Below, one piece after another: positions 58,534 to 64,000 of a stretch of 64,000 bases of DNA. Each line of letters opens with the position of its first letter. Position 1 is the stretch's first letter. The stretch is from Pseudisothecium myosuroides (lineage: Eukaryota; Streptophyta; Bryopsida; Hypnales; Lembophyllaceae): NCBI GenBank assembly GCA_951799445.1, contig OX637287.1:47583724-47647723 (forward strand). The letters run 5' to 3'. The translations under genes were made by a program, and so were the position numbers. The notes beneath the pieces are model-generated. The model saw only the letters and a list, made by a program, of their open reading frames with translations, did not search any database and was not told the origin of the DNA.

Positions 58534-60595
58534 AATTGAGAGATGGACAAGGAGGGTAAATCCAAGCCTGCTACTCAAGGAACGCCGAGCATGTCTAAGA
58601 GATCACCTCCCCGAAGTGCAAAAACACATAGTTTCTGCCGAACTTGCACACAGGTTGGCTGTTGGGAGCTATTGTGATGTCCTTGGTGGGGCTCTTAGCA
58701 CATGATTGCAGTCGGAAGTCGTGCTGAAATAATCTCTGGAATAGGGACGCAAAGAGCAGGGTGATATAAAGACCATGACAGCGTCTGTAATGTACCATAT
58801 GCCGTCACGAAGAGGGTTCCCACACTGCAATATCTTGAACCAGGCTTGCGTTGCGTTCACCAGATATTAGAAGGACTTGAAGAGAAGCAATCAAGAGCCG
58901 AGGAATAGAAATTTGTTAGCAAATTGTTGAACGGAGAGGGAGGCTTTGTTGTCACACGGTCCTGCTAGGAAACCATGACGAATTGGAAACTCTCCACTAT
59001 GAAAGAACTGTGACACCCACGGCTATGGAAATCTCAGCGGCTGGGAAGTCGCATGTCCACGCTTCCACATCTGAATTCGGCGGAAGAGCAAGCTCTGGAT
59101 TGCTCTTGGAGTACACTTGAATCAAACTGAGAGGAAGAATAGGTAATGTCTCCGATTCTGCAGCACACAAAATCAGCGAAAGATTAAGCAAACAATCTGA
59201 CATAGCAAAACCATCGTATCAGATTGTTGCCGGTTTGAGGCCATGGGAGGCTTCCTAAGTAGTTGAACTAGAACTTTGCTTCCGTTTCTCCAACGACAGT
59301 ACCATTGCATGCGACATTATGAGTGTCAGTATGTGTAGGGTAAGTAACTAGGGCAAGGTGCTTCGTGGGAGTAAAGCATGTGGCGATTAAACGGTGTGGT
59401 GTGGTTGCTTGTTTCAAGTTTCCATTAGCCACCATATCTTAGCTGCTTACCCTGGGTGAAGATAAATTTAGAGAGAGAAAGAAATCCGGATGAAGTGTAG
59501 TTCATAAAGCATAATAACCCACAGTTACAATAGCAGGTGTTTTTTCTGGCGATACAGCTTACAACAACGGGCAATGAATGGCAATAAATATGGAGTGAGG
59601 GACACTTACTGACCCTAGTTGTAAGCTTGTATCATTAAAAAACTGTGACACAGAAGTTCACTCTAAGGGATGAGATTCACACAAGTATGCCCACGAAGAC
59701 TTCACAAAGTTCTTTACAATTATTAGAAACATAAAGGAAGCCAAAAAGTTTCAAATTGACAGCACCCTACACACTGGTGGGGTACGAACAATCAGCTCAC
59801 TCAACATGAAATAAACAGTAAAACTTCCCCTAAGTGCTTTCGCTTCTGTTCTTATTAGAAACTCCTAATCCTTCCCACAATCATCACCATCGCCAACTCC
59901 TCAACACCCTAGAAACCAGCTCCACTCTACAAGTCTGAAAGAGGAAAAACTAGCGTTGCCGCTATTCTATCCTACCGATTTCAAACGAATTACCAGAATT
60001 GGTCAAAGAATTACAAACAAACACAGGCTCACCAACATTGCAGATCTACTTGGGAGTGTCGACAACTAATACGAAAAGTTCCACACAAATTGTGCTAAAA
60101 GCCTGTCGATGTTGCGAGCTGTCGAAACTCCCAATGCACGCAAACTTGAGCCCCGAATTTCAAACATATCGGTTTTGTCACAAAACCAAACCTTTGCACA
60201 AAACCGACTACGTATCCCTGAAACTCCACTTACCGACATTTAATACAAGTTTGCAAGCACGGACTCAAAAATTACAGCTTGTGAGCCAAAATGCACAACC
60301 TCACGAAAGATCACCAAAATACCTCTTGAAGCTTTTCTATATCTTCCCAATCATGACAGGTCGGTAATAGTGTACGCTACCTGTGATTCCCGCTCCAGAC
60401 CCCACGGTGAATTACGACGAAAGTAAGCCAAACGGAACAAGCACTCCCGCTCCAACCAAAACGTTAAGCTCCGCTTGCAGATGACGAAAAGCTACAGCGC
60501 GCTCTTCCAGTGCTCCAGCGTCGATCCTTGCAGCTCAGCCTTAGACTTTCCTGCAACGATTCGATGACGACACTAAAACAGGCCGAGCTCACGAC

Positions 60596-60680
60596 TCACT
60601 CACTTACTCGCTCACACACACACTCACTCACACACTCACACACTCACACACTCACACACTCACACACGCTCACACACACA
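60596..60680. repeat. CACTCA/CACACA microsatellite
   Basis: Repeats of cactcacacactcacacact. On the gene strand this gives a GAGTGTGTGAG tract, a type often found in plant 5' leaders. Confidence 0.9.
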
Positions 60681-61507
60681 GACTTTGGTTGAAATTTTCA
60701 AAACGGACGAGCGCCGAGTTTTCCCCGCCCCAGCCACACCGCAAAATCCGCTTATCTCCGAACCCGAGCCTCCCCAGCCGCTAACGCTGAATCCGCAACA
60801 AGCTTTACAGTACTAGCTTGCCCTGCGAATTGGGTGTGACAAAGGCACGAGTGGAAGGTGCGAGGCAGGAGCTTGGAAGCTCGGTTGCGAGAGATGTAAG
60901 GTGGCAGCAAACATGTGAGATCGAGTTGGGGATTGACGTGACGAACGCGAATTGGCTGCCTGGCAGTGGTGAGAAGACGACGAAGAAGACGAAGAAGAAG
61001 AGGATGGGGTGGGGAGGGGTGTTAAGCTTAAAAAGCATGGAGGAGCTCGAGATTTGGCGACAAGACGAATCTCCGGTGGATGGCGAGGAGCTGGAATATG
61101 CCAGCCAGGGCAACGAAAGCAGCGGCAGCAGCAGCAGCAATAGCAGGGCAGCCTTGGGGGCCGCCGTGTCGTTTCTGTCACGCTTCAGGACCTACGAACT
61201 TGGTCTACGACTGCCCTGCCTTGTGGCCTGGTGGCCTGGTGGCCTTGGTGGGGTGGGGGGGAGGGATCTGCAGGTCTGCTGCACCCGGCAGGCAGCAGCA
61301 GGCAGAGGTAGGGTAAAAAAAAAAACGGGGCGATCTTGTGGAGCCAAACAAATTGTGTGTCAGCGACAAGAGTATAGGAATTTGGACGTTTTGGGGGGCA
61401 GAATTTTGAAGAGGTTGTCTTTTGTCAGTGGGCTAGGAGTTAAGGTGGGTAGCCCAGAACAGACATTTTTGCTAGGGTAAGAGGCTGTAAAACGGAGCGG
61501 GCATTAA

Positions 61508-62442
61508 CCCCTAAAGGACCGAGGCCTTTTTTCTGCCAAAAAACACTGAAAACTGCCATTTCTGTAGCAAAGAGTTAAAAAAAAATTTAATTGTTTTTTT
61601 TCCACATCTAACTGTAGGATCTTACACCTAACTAGTATAAAAAAGTGTGGAAAAAATTTCAGAATTTTTGACCGCATAGATTGCAAGATATCTGTGTTTA
61701 AAGTGGAAAAAACAAGTTTTTCAGCACATTGCGGGACCGGATTTTTTGACTTTGAACATTTTTAACTTAAAATCTTTTCACTACAGAGTTTTGAGCTTTT
61801 AATGCTTGTAGTGGAGAATTGAGTTGAGAGTCTAGGAAAAAAAAAAAAATTCAAAAAAAACTTAATTATCATTCTTAAAAAAATTGTTAAGTAGATGTAG
61901 GTACGAGATAGAAGGAAAATCTAAAATATTCATATATTTTAGATGGAATTAAAATGCACTAATCCTAATGGTGGGATTGTTCTAACAAGTAAATCAGACC
62001 ATGCCAAAAAAAAAAATTTGAAAAATTTGAAAAATTGCATTCAGAAATGAATTCTAAAGTTATTTTTTTCAAGAAGATGCTCTAACTGCCCGAAAAACAA
62101 GAATGTCCATAACTTCCTCATAACAAAGTCAAATGAAATGAATCAAAGCTTTCCAGATAGCCAAAAATATAACCTATGAGAAAAAAAATATTAAAAAAAA
62201 AAATTCAAATTTTTGTCCATTTTTTTTTTGCTGCCCGAGCTGACCCCCGTAGCCTGTTTTGAGCTTATATGGTCATAACTTTTTTTCCCGGGCACCGATT
62301 GTGAAAAAAATTATATTCCCTTGAAGCTAATCAATTTTTCTACCTCCAAAAAAAGTTTCAAAAAATCAGGAGAAAATTTCAGCCCGTAGGTACCTACCCG
62401 AAAACGCATTTGTCCCCCGTAGGGACAATGGTCCTTTAGGGG
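61508..62442. mobile_element. TTAA-flanked element, 930-bp family, 935 bp (best intact copy)
   Basis: TTAA at 61504-61507 and 62443-62446; ends CCCCTAAAGGACCGAGG and, in reverse complement, CCCCTAAAGGACCATTG. It is the uninterrupted reference for 39996-41839. Contains no long reading frame, so it must use a transposase from elsewhere. Confidence 0.9.
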
Positions 62443-62735
62443 TTAAAATGGAACATGACTCAGAGGTACATTTTGCTTTCCTCAATGTACCACCTATGCA
62501 CATTTCAGGAGGTGGTCCATTTTGATGACCACAAATGACCACTTTTTTCCAACTTCAAAAATTTGTAACCAGTTCCACAAAGGTCCAAAAAATATGAAAC
62601 AACTTGGGTTAGATTTCAATTCCACTTGTCTTTCAAGGAAAATTTACTGAAAAATATTTCAAGATGTTTTACCTCCCCCAAATTCAGTTTCAGCGCTTAG
62701 ATGCTCCATTTCTAGACCTCCTACCTTACACTTAA

Positions 62736-62956
62736 CCCATAAATGCCGCGGAGGACGTTTCCTGGCTGATGAATGACAAAGAATCTCTCCACGCACGACA
62801 GAAGTGCAACTATTCATCTTCCAAATTTTGTGGGAAAAAGGGAGATCATGTGCAGTAGTTTGACATCCAATGAGTGCTTTTGCATTATTTTAATCCAACA
62901 ATTCACGCAATGACAAAATAGATGATTTCCACGGTTATTAGCCCGTCATTTAAGGG
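62736..62956. mobile_element. TTAA-flanked miniature element, 221-bp class
   Basis: TTAA at 62732-62735 and 62957-62960. Ends CCCATAAATGCCGCGG and, in reverse complement, CCCTTAAATGACGGG. Same class as 52066-52286, opposite orientation. Confidence 0.88.
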
Positions 62957-62960
62957 TTAA

Positions 62961-64000
62961 TACTGAAATTAGGTTGCCCCAGACTAATTTCTTGACATTC
63001 TACACTATATAAATATGTATAGTTACTGTGGAAGGATGTAAAAATGTGGGAACCATGTGTGTTGCATGGGTTGGTGCATTGGTTCATGGCTCGGGTTGAG
63101 CGAATGGCATGTGCCCCCATCTGCATAAGTAGTGAGTCATCAGGTAACTTCTCTGGTAAAGGCAACCCAATTTTACTATTAATAATTATTATTATTGAGC
63201 CTAATTACTATTATGAGATTTGGTCAAATAAAAATTGACACAAGTAAAAGAACCTTTATTGCAAGAAAAAGAGTAACAAGAACCCAATCGCAAGCAGCCT
63301 AGGCTGGCAAGTGGCCAACAAAAACAAACAACTAAAATACAACAAGAATGTTGCCTAGGGGGCGGGGAGACTGGTAAAATTTTCATATGCTCTTGCTGGC
63401 AAATGAAAGGGTTTTAGAGAATGCGACATTTGGATATTGTATACAAAAATTATTAAGGAACAAAGTTTGGTTCTAAAATGGTTTCTTCTACATAGGTATG
63501 GAATTTGATTTCGGAAATGTACACATAGTAATTAGATGGCAGTTTAGGGTCAGTGGCACATTTGGGGGTATGTACCTTACAAGAGTTTCGAATGACTAAG
63601 GTTACTACATCTAATTTCGATCGCTTTCTAAAACCAACCAGTCTAGATTCTTGCCTAAAATGTACTCCTACTATCTATGAGAGTCTATGGTCAATTTTTA
63701 GAAATACCTATTTTCAGCTCTTTGAAAATTTGTACTGCAGTTTATTCAAATGGGGTCCAAAATGCGTTTTAAAAGAATCAAGAATCCCCTTTCTGACTAC
63801 TAATAAGACCCCACAAAAGGTTTTTTAATATAATATTGGAAACCATACTAAATTGGTTATTTGTGTGATTTTAGATGTAATTATTTAAGTGTGCAGGGTT
63901 TATAATTGGCCATAGAATTTCCAAAGCCTACACACTCCCAAAATAGGAGCATCATTTGTGATGTGCAATTGCAGCTATATCCTCCCATATAAAGTGCACT
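62961..64000. other. Gene-free right end of the window
   Basis: AT-rich. A stretch near 63620-63660 (tttctaaaaccaaccagtct, then agattcttgcctaa) resembles the B12D upstream DNA near 34100. No gene recognised. Confidence 0.45.

Larger units (their letters stand above)
58259..61507. other. Leader/promoter region of the PHR1-like gene
   Basis: GC-richer DNA upstream of the gene, with a 12-bp minisatellite, a TCACACA-type microsatellite (about 60596-60680) and C/G-rich DNA near 60720-61320. It may hold untranslated exons; I could not place the transcription start. No other gene is supported. Confidence 0.5.

Noticed and set aside
60818..61480. 220-codon open frame on the plus strand in GC-rich DNA upstream of the PHR1-like gene
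   Set aside because: Low-complexity Lys, Ser and Gly stretches, no recognisable domain, and it lies in the likely leader/promoter. GC-rich DNA gives long chance frames.
1..64000. CRISPR arrays, bacterial operons, tRNA or rRNA genes
   Set aside because: Repeats with regular unique spacers, tRNA-like cloverleaf sequences and rRNA motifs were not seen; the tandem arrays have no spacers and the genes are spliced plant genes.

Overview
This window looks like nuclear DNA of a land plant. It carries four kinds of spliced plant gene: a CYP71-clan-type cytochrome P450, a GDSL lipase/esterase, the mitochondrial B12D family, and a PHR1-like MYB-CC transcription factor. Exons are GC-rich, introns follow GT-AG, and they sit in AT-rich DNA full of small non-autonomous DNA transposons. 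I cannot name the species. The compact introns and the protein flavour suggest a non-seed plant such as a bryophyte, but that is a guess.

1-27.6 kb is one large imperfect palindrome centred near 13,249. Each arm carries an intact four-exon P450 gene, transcribed outward (left copy on -, right copy on +). The inner 7.09 kb of each arm (4403-11490 and 15007-22095) is almost base-for-base identical; I found only one substitution and one homopolymer length change. The outer arms (about 140-4402 and 22096-27600) are clearly diverged and carry arm-specific transposon insertions. This two-tier pattern suggests an old inverted duplication whose P450 core was recently homogenised. The spacer holds a decayed B12D pseudogene and small elements.

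27.6-52.7 kb holds a second, older inverted gene pair. Two intact B12D genes (32178-33527 on -, 48925-50437 on +) point away from each other, with a five-exon GDSL gene (34866-37701, -) between them. From 38 to 45.6 kb there is a dense cluster of nested transposons. At 51.3-52.7 kb a diverged, shortened copy of the P450 upstream region follows B12D. The same order, B12D then this region, occurs in the palindrome, so the window seems built from repeated duplication of one ancestral block.

53-61.5 kb holds a seven-exon PHR1-like gene (53070-58258, -) with a GC-rich putative leader/promoter upstream. 61.5-64 kb is transposons and intergenic DNA.

The most interesting non-gene signal is a family group of elements with ends like CCCCTAAAGGACC that are flanked by TTAA. 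They come in several length classes (about 930, 760, 640, 595 and 221 bp). Nested copies and arm-to-arm comparison give empty sites that confirm the 4-bp TTAA duplication, as expected of piggyBac- or Kolobok-like elements, groups not usually associated with plants. No transposase is encoded in the window.
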